Source: a bacterium
GTDB lineage: Bacteria > Pseudomonadota > Gammaproteobacteria > Burkholderiales > Thiobacillaceae
Length of the DNA: 64,000 nt
Direction: 5' to 3'
Assembly (NCBI GenBank): GCA_009772925.1
Contig: WOUQ01000007.1
Span: 62,001 to 126,000, forward strand
The position numbers and the translations under genes were made by a program. Below the pieces are notes generated by a model, which had not been told where the DNA came from, made no database searches, and was given only the letters and a program-made list of their open reading frames with translations. Positions 17,473-25,956 of this stretch are shown piece after piece (the first letter of the stretch is position 1; every line of letters begins with the position of its first letter).

Positions 17473-17723
17473 GAGGCAGCCGACATGAGGGGGAATTTTT
17501 CAGGATTCCGGATGGATGCTACGGATAAATCGATATCTAGCAGCGGCCAGTAAAGATGATCAGTGGTTGGCCACTCGATGGTGGTCAGCTGCTCTATGGT
17601 CGCTTGCCGAAACCATGGGAACTTGGAAAACGGCAACAGCAGTTCCTCCTCGCCGAGAAGCACCCAGAAGCCATGTGTTGAAACATGAGTGACTTCAGCC
17701 GCCAAAGTGTCTGTGCCAAGCAT
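17424..17723 (-). CDS. DUF2442 domain protein
   Basis: A 99-residue protein matching DUF2442 (FWVLLGEEELLLPFSKFPWF). From the ATG at 17723 it overlaps the end of the DUF4160 gene by 29 bases. The last dozen residues are coded by the attC-like site and are probably not functional. DUF4160-DUF2442 pairs recur together in bacteria and are suspected toxin-antitoxin pairs; the role is not established here. Confidence 0.75.
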   Translation of the reverse strand: MLGTDTLAAEVTHVSTHGFWVLLGEEELLLPFSKFPWFRQATIEQLTTIEWPTTDHLYWPLLDIDLSVASIRNPEKFPLMSAASANPALQGNAPQAARP

Positions 17724-17934
17724 TGATGATCTCCTCAAGGTGGCGAGTGACGACGCGCTCGGCATCGGCCAATTCCTGTTTGGACAAGCCGATGTGGTTG
17801 GCAAGGGTCAGACTCGGTTGCAGCCAGAATTTGGCCTCACCATGCGGATGGGCCACATGGATGTGCATTCTCGGCTCTTCCCGCGAGAAGAAGAACAGCC
17901 GAAACGCACCGTCGCGGACAATCGTAGGGGCCAT
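17695..17934 (-). CDS. DUF4160 domain protein
   Basis: A 79-residue protein with the DUF4160 hallmarks: PTIVRDGAFRLFFFSRE, then PRMHIHVAHPHGEAKFWL and a helical C-terminus ending HRHF. It is the first gene of the two-gene cassette closest to the integrase, overlapping the DUF2442 gene. Its biochemical function is unknown; the conserved H-x-H segment could be catalytic or bind metal, which is inference only. Confidence 0.8.
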   Translation of the reverse strand: MAPTIVRDGAFRLFFFSREEPRMHIHVAHPHGEAKFWLQPSLTLANHIGLSKQELADAERVVTRHLEEIINAWHRHFGG

Positions 17935-17947
17935 GTTGCCTCTTTCT

Positions 17948-18060
17948 GGCTAACGTGGATTGAATGGCTCAAACGCCATGTATCTCATGCGGAACTGCCG
18001 TGCATAGTGCATCTTGTTCGATGGCAGTGTAACCCATTGATTTTTATAATTCGGGGAGCG
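17948..18060. other. Candidate attI region beside intI
   Basis: This 113-base gap lies between the truncated intI and the first cassette, where attI belongs. On the minus strand GTTAGCC (17954-17948), close to the GTTRRRY recombination box, marks a possible crossover point just before the first cassette gene. The rest shows no feature I can name. Confidence 0.35.
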
Positions 18061-18062
18061 TT

Positions 18063-18356
18063 ATGACGGCACAAGGCGACGATCAACAAGGCAATCCTCC
18101 CAAACCCCGGTTGATGGATGCGGTCCGGAATCGAATCCGGACCAAGCACTACAGCCGCAGGACGGAGGAATCCTACACCCATTGGATCAGGCGTTTCATC
18201 TTCTTCAATCAGAAGCGGCACCCGTCTGAAATGGGAGGCCCGGAGGTCGAGGCCTTTCTTTCCTCCCTCGCAGTGGAGCGAAACGTTGCCGCATCCACCC
18301 AGAAGCAGGCTTTGGCCGCCATCTTGTTCCTCTATTCCTGGGACTTGCCTGATTGA
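18063..18356 (+). pseudogene. intI: Integron integrase IntI, truncated after the N-terminal domain
   Basis: The 97 residues match the N-terminal SAM-like DNA-binding domain of integron tyrosine recombinases (RLMDAVRNRIRTKHYSRRTE, AYTHWIRRFIFF-type text, EVEAFLSSLAVE, ASTQKQALAA). Intact IntI proteins are about 320-340 residues and carry the catalytic R-H-R-Y residues and a lineage-specific insert, all missing here; the frame leaves the family after AILFLY and stops. No remaining integrase sequence is seen before the next genes, so the rest was deleted rather than frameshifted. The product cannot recombine. Confidence 0.85.
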
Positions 18357-18374
18357 CCCCTTGTAGTACCGTAA

Positions 18375-18401
18375 CCATAATGACCGCCATGATCATTATG
18401 G
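18375..18401 (+). promoter_or_regulatory. Candidate operator of the Phd/PIN toxin-antitoxin operon
   Basis: A perfect inverted repeat, CCATAATGA and TCATTATGG, with a nine-base spacer ends 10 bases before the antitoxin ATG. Phd/YefM antitoxins bind palindromes ahead of their own genes, so this is a likely autoregulatory site. Confidence 0.6.
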
Positions 18402-18411
18402 AATACCTGCC

Positions 18412-18693
18412 ATGATTACTGAAACCAGCGCGGTCACCTTCCGCCAGAACCTGGGCGAGATGCTGAACCAGGTGCAGTTCAGGCACGACAGCATCGTCAT
18501 CAACAAGGACGGCAAGCCCGTCGCGGCCTTGGTGGATGCCCGGCTGTTCGGGCGCATTCGCCGCATGCAGGCGCGTTTCGACATGCTTTCTGCGCGCATC
18601 GAGGCGGGCTTCGCCGGCGTCCCCGAGACGGAAGGCATGGCGGAGATCGACGCGGCGGTGGCCGCGGAACGGAAATCCTCCAATACCGCCTGA
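18412..18693 (+). CDS. Phd/YefM family antitoxin
   Basis: A 93-residue antitoxin: the N-terminal half has the Phd/YefM fold (AVTFRQNLGEMLNQVQ, VINKDGKPVAALVD), and the tail is helical and acidic. It lies 8 bases before a PIN-domain gene, so the two form a type II module. Regulation is probably by the CCATAATGA palindrome just upstream. Base composition is close to that of the host chromosome, unlike the integron genes to its left. Confidence 0.88.
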   Translation: MITETSAVTFRQNLGEMLNQVQFRHDSIVINKDGKPVAALVDARLFGRIRRMQARFDMLSARIEAGFAGVPETEGMAEIDAAVAAERKSSNTA

Positions 18694-18701
18694 GCACGCC
18701 G

Positions 18702-19133
18702 GTGGCCACCCTCCGCGTCGTGCTCGATACCAACGTGCTGCTATCCGGCATCGCCTTTCCGGCCAGCATTCCCGGAAAGATCATGGCGGCCTGGCGGCAC
18801 GGCTCGGTGGAAGTCCTGCTTTCCGAATACATCCTGGATGAACTGCGCCGGGTGTTGCCGCGCCTTGTTCATCGGCATGGCCTGTCGCCGGCGGAAATGG
18901 AGGATGTGGTGGATATCCTGTCCATCCAGGCGGAAATCATCGAGCCAGTCGCCCACCCGGCACCCGAACTCCGCGATCCGGCGGATCACCCCGTGCTCGG
19001 CACCCTGGTCGCGGCGATGGAAACCGCCAAGGCGGATTACCTCATCACAGGCGACAAGGATCTGCTGGCCTTCTCCGGGCGCTATCCCGTCATGGCTCCG
19101 GCGGATTTCTGGTCCGCTCACGGGGGGCTTTGA
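18702..19133 (+). CDS. PIN domain toxin (COG1569-like)
   Basis: PIN toxins are Mg-dependent ribonucleases. The 143-residue product has the first acidic motif in VVLDTNVLLSG, a glutamate in SEYILDEL and the later acidic pair in DYLITGDKDLL, so the active site looks complete. It starts at a GTG (18702), 8 bases after the antitoxin gene. The RNA target is unknown. The next gene's longest frame overlaps its end by 4 bases, but that gene probably starts later. Confidence 0.88.
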   Translation: MATLRVVLDTNVLLSGIAFPASIPGKIMAAWRHGSVEVLLSEYILDELRRVLPRLVHRHGLSPAEMEDVVDILSIQAEIIEPVAHPAPELRDPADHPVLGTLVAAMETAKADYLITGDKDLLAFSGRYPVMAPADFWSAHGGL

Positions 19134-19165
19134 AGCGTGGACAGCCTGACCGACCCCGGTTTTCC

Positions 19166-20434
19166 ATGTTCCTAGGCATCGACTTCGGTACCTCCGGCGC
19201 CCGCGCCTGCGTCATCGCGCCCACCGGACAGATCGAGGACATGGCGCGGGTGGAGTTCGGCGCGCTGCCGGAACACGAGGCGGCGGCCACCTGGCGCGAG
19301 GCCCTGCTCGACCTGGTCGCCCAGGTGCCCGCTGGCATGCGCAAGCGGATGGCGGCCCTGGCGGTGGACGGCACCTCGGCCAGCGTGCTGGCCTGCGACG
19401 AGGCGCTGAACCCCACCTATCCGCCGCTGCTGTACAACGACGCCCGGGCGGTGGAGGAAGCCGCCGCCATCCGCCGCGCGGCGGGCGCGGAACATCCGGC
19501 CGCCGCCGCCACCTCCGGCCTGGCCAAGATGCTGTGGCTGAAGAAGCGCCTGGGCCTGGAGCGGGCGCGGCTCTACCTGAACCAGGCGGACTGGCTGTCC
19601 GCCCTGCTCTCGGGCCGGCCAATGAGCGACTACCACAACGCCCTGAAGATGGGCGCGGACCTGGAAACCGGCCAGTGGCCGGCCTGGGTGGAATACCTGG
19701 CCGACGTGGACTACCTGCCGGTGCTGGTGAAGCCCGGCGCCACCCTGGGTGTGGTGGAACGTCCGCGGGCGCGGGAACTCGGCCTCAACCCGGATTGCCT
19801 GGTGCGCGCCGGCACCACCGATAGCATCGCCGCCTTCCTGGCCGCCGGCGTCGACCGTCCGGGCGAGGCGGTGACCTCCCTGGGCACCACGCTGGTGCTG
19901 AAGCTGCTGTCGGAAACCCGCGTGGATGACGGGCGCTATGGCATCTATTCGCACTGGTTCGGCAATCTGTGGCTGGCGGGCGGGGCCTCCAACGCCGGCG
20001 GCGGCGTGCTGCGCCAGCATTTTTCCGACGACGAGTTGCCGGCGCTGTCCGCGCGCATCGATCCGGAACATTCCACTGGCCTGGACTATTACCCCCTGCC
20101 CCGCCCCGGCGAACGCTTCCCCATCCACGATCCGGCCCTGCCACCGCGCCTGGAACCCCGGCCGGTGGAACGGGCGGAATTCCTGCACGGCCTGCTGGAA
20201 GGGCTGGCGCGCATCGAGGCGCTGGGCTACCGTCGCCTGGCCGAGCTGGGCGCCACGCCCTTGAGCCGCGTGGTAAGCAGCGGCGGCGGCGCCGGCAATC
20301 CGACTTACGAGCGCATCCGCGCCCGCCTGCTGGGCGTGCCGATCAGCCGCGCGGCGGAGCACGAAGCCTGCTTCGGAGCGGCGCGGCTGGCCCGGTTCGG
20401 TACGGCCCTTTTTCCGGGAGAGCAGGATGAATGA
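19166..20434 (+). CDS. FGGY-family carbohydrate kinase
   Basis: An ATP-dependent sugar kinase of the xylulokinase/ribulokinase superfamily. From the ATG at 19166 it has 422 residues: the N-terminal phosphate motif LGIDFGTSGARA, ALAVDGTSASVL, and the C-terminal adenosine site VVSSGGGAGN. It is shorter than typical xylulokinases (about 480-500) and resembles the D-ribulose kinase group more than XylB. No sugar transport or isomerase genes are next to it, so the substrate stays open. Its end overlaps the next gene by 8 bases. Confidence 0.85.
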   Translation: MFLGIDFGTSGARACVIAPTGQIEDMARVEFGALPEHEAAATWREALLDLVAQVPAGMRKRMAALAVDGTSASVLACDEALNPTYPPLLYNDARAVEEAAAIRRAAGAEHPAAAATSGLAKMLWLKKRLGLERARLYLNQADWLSALLSGRPMSDYHNALKMGADLETGQWPAWVEYLADVDYLPVLVKPGATLGVVERPRARELGLNPDCLVRAGTTDSIAAFLAAGVDRPGEAVTSLGTTLVLKLLSETRVDDGRYGIYSHWFGNLWLAGGASNAGGGVLRQHFSDDELPALSARIDPEHSTGLDYYPLPRPGERFPIHDPALPPRLEPRPVERAEFLHGLLEGLARIEALGYRRLAELGATPLSRVVSSGGGAGNPTYERIRARLLGVPISRAAEHEACFGAARLARFGTALFPGEQDE

Positions 20435-20930
20435 AGGTCTGTTGTGCGAATGCCGCATGCCCCTGGTCTGGCGCGCGGCCGCGCCGGACGAGGATACGCG
20501 CCAGGCCATGATGCGCGAGGCGGCCCTGCTGCTGACGGCCATCAACCAGATGGAAGGCGGCCATGAAACCGAGCCCGGCGCCGACAACCGCCGCCTCGAC
20601 CGGCTGGAAGCCAAGCTGGACCTGGCCCTGCATCTGCTCGCCCGTGCCCTGGAGGCGACCGCACCGGGCGAGGCGCGGAGGGTGAGGCTGGGGGCCGAGG
20701 TGGTGGAGTGGGAAGAGACCGATGCGCCCGCTGCAGGCGCGGCATTGGTCCTGGAATTGCGCCCCTCGGAAGCATTGCCCCTGACCCTGAAACTGCCCGC
20801 CGTGGCCCTGGCGCCCATGGCGGGCCTGGCTCGGGCAGGGCTGGCCGGCGTGTCGGAGGCACTCAACGACGCCCTCGTCCAGTTCGTCTTCCGGCGCCAT
20901 CGTCAGGCCATCCGGGCGCGGGTGGGTTGA
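20427..20930 (+). CDS. Atypical PilZ-like protein
   Basis: A 167-residue protein with a central helix RLEAKLDLALHLLARAL and a C-terminal part (GAALVLELRPSEALPL and following) that resembles the atypical PilZ domain of some c-di-GMP receptors. The typical RxxxR and DxSxxG binding motifs are not clear, so c-di-GMP binding is uncertain. It overlaps the kinase gene by 8 bases. Several c-di-GMP enzymes elsewhere in the window would fit such a receptor. Confidence 0.55.
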   Translation: MNEGLLCECRMPLVWRAAAPDEDTRQAMMREAALLLTAINQMEGGHETEPGADNRRLDRLEAKLDLALHLLARALEATAPGEARRVRLGAEVVEWEETDAPAAGAALVLELRPSEALPLTLKLPAVALAPMAGLARAGLAGVSEALNDALVQFVFRRHRQAIRARVG

Positions 20931-20949
20931 CCTGTGGGTTGGCCTCATG

Positions 20950-20969
20950 CCCCCTTGATCAAAGGGGGG
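20950..20969. repeat. CCCCCTTGATCAAAGGGGGG intergenic palindrome
   Basis: A near-perfect palindrome centred on TTGATCAA between the PilZ-like gene and mfd. A similar CCCCCTGATCAACCGGGG lies at about 30066-30083, so this may be a small dispersed repeat or a factor-dependent terminator. There is no T run after it. Confidence 0.5.
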
Positions 20970-21027
20970 TAACAACTTCGCGCCCCGCGATTTGGGATAA
21001 TGCCGGCCTTCTCCAAATCGCCCCGTC

Positions 21028-24000
21028 ATGACCGCCCTGCCCGCTTTTCCACCGCCCGGCCAACGCCGGCGTTTGTCGCTTCCGTCCGGCTCGGCGGACA
21101 GTCTGGTTCTCTCGAAGTATGGCAAGGCCGGCCGCCTGCTGGTGCTCACCCAGACCGCCCAGGATGCGGCGCGGCTGGTCGAGGAGATCGCCTGGTTCGA
21201 CCCCGCCCTGTCCGTGCGCCTGTTGCCGGACTGGGAGACCCTGCCCTACGACCCCATCTCGCCCCATCCGGACCTGGTGTCCGAGCGGCTGTCCGCCCTC
21301 TGGCTGGCTTCCCAGGGCAGGCTGGACGTGCTGGTGGCGCCCGCCGCGACGGCGGCCCAGCGGTTGTGCCCACCGGCCTACCTGAACGCGCACGCCTTCC
21401 TGCTCAAGGAGAAGGACAAGCTCGACGGCGAGAAGCTGCGTAACCGCCTGGCCCAGGCCGGCTATCACGCGGTGAACCAGGTGCTGAGCCCGGGCGAGTT
21501 CGCCGTGCGCGGCGGCATCATCGACCTGTTCCCCATGGGTACCGCCCTGCCCTACCGCCTCGACCTGTTCGACGACGAGATCGAATCCATCCGCACCTTC
21601 GATGCGGATACCCAGCGCACCCTCTACAAGGTGGCGGAAATCCGCCTGCTGCCGGCGCGCGAGGTGCCGCTGGACGAGGCCGGCGTCAGCCATTTCCGGC
21701 AGAGCTTCCGCGAACGCTTCGAGGGTGACCCGTCGAAGAGCCAGGTCTACAAGGACGTTTCCAACAAACTCGCCCCCGGCGGCGTGGAGTACTACCTGCC
21801 GCTGTTCTTCGAGGCCACCGCCACCCTGTTCGACTACCTGGCCGAGGACACCGCCCTGGTGCTGCACGGCGATATCCAGGCGGCGGTGGAGAATTTCTGG
21901 CGCGACACCCAGAGCCGGCACCGGTTGATGCAGGGCGACAGGAACCGGCCACTGCTCAAGCCGGAGGATCTGTTCCTCATGCCGGACGGGTTCTTCGGAG
22001 CGCTCCGCCCCTACGCGCGGCTGGAAATGTGGCTCCCCTCCCCCGCAGGCGGGGGCACCCTGAAGGGCATAAAAGGGGCCGGGGGAGAGGGAAGCTTTCC
22101 CGCGCTTGCCCTCCAGTACACAGCCCAGGCTCCCTCTCCCCAAACCCCTCCCCCGCCTGCGGGGGAGGGGCTTTCGTACCACCCCGCCCCCGCCGTGGAA
22201 GTGGAACGCAAGGCCGACAACCCCTACCACCGCCTGCAAACCCACCTGAACGCCTTCCCCGGCGCCACCCTGGTGGTGGCGGAAAGCCTGGGCCGGCGGG
22301 AGACCCTGGTGAATGCCCTGGCGGAATATGGGCTGAAGCCACGACTGGCCGAAGGATGGATAGCCCTCCCCTCCCCCGCAAGCGGGGGCACCCTGAAGGG
22401 CATAAAAGGGGCCGGGGGAGAGGGAAGCCTTTCCGCGCAAACCCCACACGACAAGATCAAAGTCCCCTCTCCCCTAACCCCTCCCCCGCTTGCGGGGGAG
22501 GGGAAGTTCACCCTCACCACCGGCCCTCTCGCCGCGGGTTTCATCGACCTCGACGCGCACCTCGCGGTCATCACCGAAACCGAGCTCTACGCCCGCAGTC
22601 CCGTCACCCGCCGGGCGCGGGAGGCCAGGCGGGCCACCACCGCCGAGGGCCTGCTCAAGGATCTGTCCGAACTCAAGGTGGGCGACCCGGTGGTCCATGC
22701 CCAGCACGGCATCGGCCGCTACCTCGGCCTCACCGGCATGGACATGGGCAACGGCGAGGAGGAATTCCTCACCCTGGAATTCGCCGGCGGCGACAAGCTC
22801 TACGTGCCGGTGGCCCATCTGCACGTCATCTCCCGCTACCTGGGCGGCGACCCGGATGCCGCCCCCCTGCACAGGCTGGGCAGCGGCCAGTGGGAGAAGG
22901 CGAAGCGCAAGGCCATGCAGAAGGCCCGCGACACCGCCGCCGAACTGCTCAACCTGTATGCGATGCGCGCCGCGCGCCAGGGCCACGCCTTCCCGTTGAG
23001 CGAACATGACCTGGACGCCTTCGCCGAGGGCTTCGGCTTCGAGGAGACGCCGGACCAGCTCGCCGCCATCGAGGCGGTGGTGCGGGACATGACCTCGGGC
23101 AAGCCGATGGACCGGCTGGTGTGCGGCGACGTCGGCTTCGGCAAGACCGAGGTGGCCCTGCGCGCCGCCTTCGTCGCGGTCTCGGGCGGCAAGCAGGTGG
23201 CGGTGCTGTGCCCCACCACCCTGCTGGCCGAGCAGCACTTCCAGACTTTCTCCGACCGCTTTGCCGACTTCCCGGTGAAGCTGGCCGAGCTGTCCCGCTT
23301 CCGTTCCCCCAAGGAGGTCGCCGCCGCCCTGGAGGGTTTGCAGGCCGGCCGCATCGACGTCGTCATCGGCACCCACAAGCTGCTGTCGAAGGACGTGTCC
23401 TTCAAGCACCTGGGGTTGGTCATCATCGACGAGGAACACCGCTTCGGCGTGCGCCAGAAGGAGCGCATGAAGGAACTGCGCGCCGAGGTGGACGTGCTGA
23501 CCCTGACAGCGACACCCATCCCCCGCACCCTGGCCATGTCCCTGGAAGGCATCCGCGACTTTTCGGTGATCGCCACCGCGCCGCAGAAGCGCCTGGCCAT
23601 CAAGACCTTCGTGCAGCCCATATCCGACGGCCTCATCCGCGAGGCCTGCCTGCGCGAGCTGAAGCGCGGCGGCCAGATCTATTTCCTGCACAACGAGGTG
23701 GAAACCATCCGCACCATGCACGAAAAGCTGGTGAAGCTGATTCCGGAAGGCCGCATCGAGATCGCCCACGGCCAGATGCCGGAGCGGGAGCTGGAACACG
23801 TCATGCGCGACTTCACCCACCAGCGCTTCAACGTGCTGTTGTGCACCACCATCATCGAGACGGGCATCGACGTGCCCAGCGCCAACACCATCCTCATGAA
23901 CCGGGCCGACAAGTTCGGCCTGGCCCAGTTGCACCAGTTGCGCGGCCGCGTCGGCCGGTCGCATCACCAGGCCTATGCCTACCTGCTCACCCCACCCAAC

Positions 24001-24675
24001 GGCGCCGGCGTGACGCCCGCCGCCAGCAAGCGGCTGGAAGCCATCCAGAGCATGGAAGACCTGGGTTCCGGCTTCTACCTGTCCATGCACGACCTGGAAA
24101 TCCGCGGCGCCGGCGAGGTGCTGGGGGAGAACCAGAGCGGCGAAATGCAGGAGGTTGGTTTCAATCTATTCAATGACATGCTGAACAGTGCGGTGAAATC
24201 ACTTCAAGCAGGACGCGAGCCGGACATGAACGCGCCGCTGGCCGTCACCGCCGAGATCAACCTCAACCTGCCCGCCCTGCTGCCGGACAGCTACTGCGGC
24301 GACATCCACGAACGCCTGGTGCTCTACAAGCGCCTGGCCAACTGCGATTCCAGCGAAGAACTGGACGATCTGAAGGAGGAACTCATCGACCGCTTCGGCC
24401 TGCTGCCGGAAGCCGGCGAAACCCTGCTGGCGGTGCATCGCCTGCGCCTGGATACCAAGCGCTACGGCATCGCCCGCCTGGACGTGGGGCCGGAGTCCGC
24501 CAGCATCCAGTTCGTGCCCAACCCGCCGGTGGACCCCATGAAGCTCATCCAGCTCATCCAGACCAAGCGTGAATACAAGCTCGCCGGCCAGGACCGGCTG
24601 AAGATCGAGAAGGCATCGCCCACCCTGGAGAAGCGCGTGGAGCTGGTGCGGGGCTTCCTGCGGGAGATCGCCTGA
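21028..24675 (+). CDS. mfd: Transcription-repair coupling factor Mfd
   Basis: Mfd pushes stalled RNA polymerase off damaged DNA and brings in UvrA for repair. The 1215-residue protein has the UvrB-like N-terminal part (to about 330), the RNA polymerase-interacting domain starting at DLKVGDPVVHAQHGIGRY-type text (about 550), Walker A GDVGFGKTE, the DEEH box in IIDEEHRFG, and the TRG motif region in the helicase core (about 690-1030). Two repeat elements add about 46 residues each at about 337-381 and 448-492, in the UvrB-like and linker parts, which explains the extra length over the usual 1150. The upstream GGGATAATG could be its -10 box. Confidence 0.95.
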   Translation: MTALPAFPPPGQRRRLSLPSGSADSLVLSKYGKAGRLLVLTQTAQDAARLVEEIAWFDPALSVRLLPDWETLPYDPISPHPDLVSERLSALWLASQGRLDVLVAPAATAAQRLCPPAYLNAHAFLLKEKDKLDGEKLRNRLAQAGYHAVNQVLSPGEFAVRGGIIDLFPMGTALPYRLDLFDDEIESIRTFDADTQRTLYKVAEIRLLPAREVPLDEAGVSHFRQSFRERFEGDPSKSQVYKDVSNKLAPGGVEYYLPLFFEATATLFDYLAEDTALVLHGDIQAAVENFWRDTQSRHRLMQGDRNRPLLKPEDLFLMPDGFFGALRPYARLEMWLPSPAGGGTLKGIKGAGGEGSFPALALQYTAQAPSPQTPPPPAGEGLSYHPAPAVEVERKADNPYHRLQTHLNAFPGATLVVAESLGRRETLVNALAEYGLKPRLAEGWIALPSPASGGTLKGIKGAGGEGSLSAQTPHDKIKVPSPLTPPPLAGEGKFTLTTGPLAAGFIDLDAHLAVITETELYARSPVTRRAREARRATTAEGLLKDLSELKVGDPVVHAQHGIGRYLGLTGMDMGNGEEEFLTLEFAGGDKLYVPVAHLHVISRYLGGDPDAAPLHRLGSGQWEKAKRKAMQKARDTAAELLNLYAMRAARQGHAFPLSEHDLDAFAEGFGFEETPDQLAAIEAVVRDMTSGKPMDRLVCGDVGFGKTEVALRAAFVAVSGGKQVAVLCPTTLLAEQHFQTFSDRFADFPVKLAELSRFRSPKEVAAALEGLQAGRIDVVIGTHKLLSKDVSFKHLGLVIIDEEHRFGVRQKERMKELRAEVDVLTLTATPIPRTLAMSLEGIRDFSVIATAPQKRLAIKTFVQPISDGLIREACLRELKRGGQIYFLHNEVETIRTMHEKLVKLIPEGRIEIAHGQMPERELEHVMRDFTHQRFNVLLCTTIIETGIDVPSANTILMNRADKFGLAQLHQLRGRVGRSHHQAYAYLLTPPNGAGVTPAASKRLEAIQSMEDLGSGFYLSMHDLEIRGAGEVLGENQSGEMQEVGFNLFNDMLNSAVKSLQAGREPDMNAPLAVTAEINLNLPALLPDSYCGDIHERLVLYKRLANCDSSEELDDLKEELIDRFGLLPEAGETLLAVHRLRLDTKRYGIARLDVGPESASIQFVPNPPVDPMKLIQLIQTKREYKLAGQDRLKIEKASPTLEKRVELVRGFLREIA
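22035..22170 (+). repeat. Palindromic repeat element in mfd, copy 1
   Basis: A 136-base element starting and ending with CCCCTCCCCCGC palindromes (22035-22055 and 22145-22170). It shares with copy 2 the block GGCACCCTGAAGGGCATAAA. Translated it gives LPSPAGGGTLKGIKGAGGEG and later PPPPAGEG, which has no likeness to Mfd. The frame is kept. Confidence 0.88.
22368..22503 (+). repeat. Palindromic repeat element in mfd, copy 2
   Basis: Another 136-base copy, equal in length to copy 1, with the same terminal palindromes (22368-22388 and 22478-22503) and first half, but a different central stretch (about 22435-22465). Translated it gives [20 protein letters not shown] and PPPLAGEG. The frame is kept. 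Confidence 0.88.
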
Positions 24676-24785
24676 GCGGCGCGTGAGGGAAGTACCCCAC
24701 GAGGAGACTTCCGCAGCCATCAGGCTTCCGCTTTTCACAAAATCGGGTACCTTGCGTAACAGGCATCATTCAACCGGACTGGAGC

Positions 24786-25946
24786 ATGAATACCCGATCC
24801 ATCCTTCTGCTGACCCTCGTTCTCGTGCTGGCCGCCGGCGCCGCCTACAAGTTCGCCGGCGGGCCCGGCGAGGACCCGGCCGCGAAGAAGCCCGGGCCAG
24901 CCGTGCCGGTCACCGTCGCCCGCGCCGTCGCCCGCGATGCCCCGGTCCTGCTGGAAGTGGTGGGGCGCGGTGAAGCCTACGAAAGCGTGACGCTGAAGGC
25001 GCGCGTCGACGGCCAGGTCATCGAGATGCCGTTCCGCGAGGGCCAGCGCGTGGCACGCGGCGACGTGCTGGTGCTCCTCGACCCGGCCGACTTCCAGGCC
25101 CGCGTCGCCCAGGCCGAGGCCAACCTGGCGCGGGACCAGGCTTTGCTCAGGAAAGCCCGCGCCGACGTCGAGCGCGCCCAGGCCCTGAAGGCCCAGGGCT
25201 TCGTCTCCGAGGAAAGGGTGACAGATCTACGCGCCGCCGCCGAGGCCGCCGACGCGACCGTGCGCGCGGACCAGGCCGTGCTCGAACTGGCCCGCCTGCA
25301 GCTGAGCTATGCCACCCTGCGCGCGCCCTTCGCCGGCGTGACCGGGGACAAGCGCGCGCATCCGGGCGCGGCGGTGAAGCTGAACGATACCGAGCTGGTC
25401 ACGCTCAACCGCATCCAGCCCTTGTACGTGAGCTTCGCCGTGGCGGAGAGGCACATCGCCGCCGTGCGCGCCGCCTGGGATGCGGGGCGACTGCGCGTGC
25501 GCATAAGCGCACCGGGTGAAACCGGAGCGGACTACGCGGCAGAACTGCGTTTCGTCGACCCGGCGGTCGACACCACCAGCGGCACCCTGCGCATGAAGGC
25601 CGAACTGGCGAATGCCGACGCGGCTCTGGCGCCGGGCCAGTATCTCCAGGTCAGCCTGCTGCTGGACACCCTGCGCGCCGCTGTCAGCGTGCCCGCGGAA
25701 GCCGTGCAGCAGGGTCCGGAAGGGCCCTTCGTGTTCGTGGTGACGGGTGAGGAAACCGCCATGCGCCGGGTGGAAGTCGGCCCCGTGCGTGAAGGTTTCG
25801 CCGTCATCGCGCGGGGCCTGGAGATCGGCGAGACGGTGGTGACCGACGGCCATTCCCGCCTGGTTCCGGGAGGCAAGGTGAAGATCAAGGCGCCGGGCGA
25901 GAAGCCGAACAGCGTGCCCTCCGGCAAGTCCGCCAAACAGGGCTGA
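24786..25946 (+). CDS. RND efflux periplasmic adaptor (membrane fusion protein)
   Basis: Adaptor subunit linking an inner-membrane RND pump to an outer-membrane channel. The 386-residue protein has an N-terminal membrane anchor (residues 5-22), a lipoyl half-motif (VTLKARVDGQVIEMPFREG), an alpha-helical hairpin (about 100-165), the second lipoyl half (YATLRAPFAGVTGDK) and beta-barrel and membrane-proximal domains. It lies 10 bases before the pump gene. The outer-membrane factor is not encoded nearby and would have to be shared. Substrate unknown. Confidence 0.9.
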   Translation: MNTRSILLLTLVLVLAAGAAYKFAGGPGEDPAAKKPGPAVPVTVARAVARDAPVLLEVVGRGEAYESVTLKARVDGQVIEMPFREGQRVARGDVLVLLDPADFQARVAQAEANLARDQALLRKARADVERAQALKAQGFVSEERVTDLRAAAEAADATVRADQAVLELARLQLSYATLRAPFAGVTGDKRAHPGAAVKLNDTELVTLNRIQPLYVSFAVAERHIAAVRAAWDAGRLRVRISAPGETGADYAAELRFVDPAVDTTSGTLRMKAELANADAALAPGQYLQVSLLLDTLRAAVSVPAEAVQQGPEGPFVFVVTGEETAMRRVEVGPVREGFAVIARGLEIGETVVTDGHSRLVPGGKVKIKAPGEKPNSVPSGKSAKQG

Positions 25947-25956
25947 CCCGCCCGCC

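Larger units (their letters stand above)
15798..18356. mobile_element. Remnant of an integron: truncated intI with cassette-like genes and attC-like sites
   Basis: On the right is a truncated integron integrase gene reading rightward. To its left all genes read leftward and lie between sites with RYYYAAC...GTTRRRY ends: 16418-16477 (good), 17409-17472 (good), 17280-17305 (half site) and a lone GCCCAAC box at 15798-15804 just after the yoeB stop. This is the normal layout of an integron (integrase divergent from its cassettes). The array is decayed: the integrase has only its first 97 residues and one site is broken. Confidence 0.75.
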
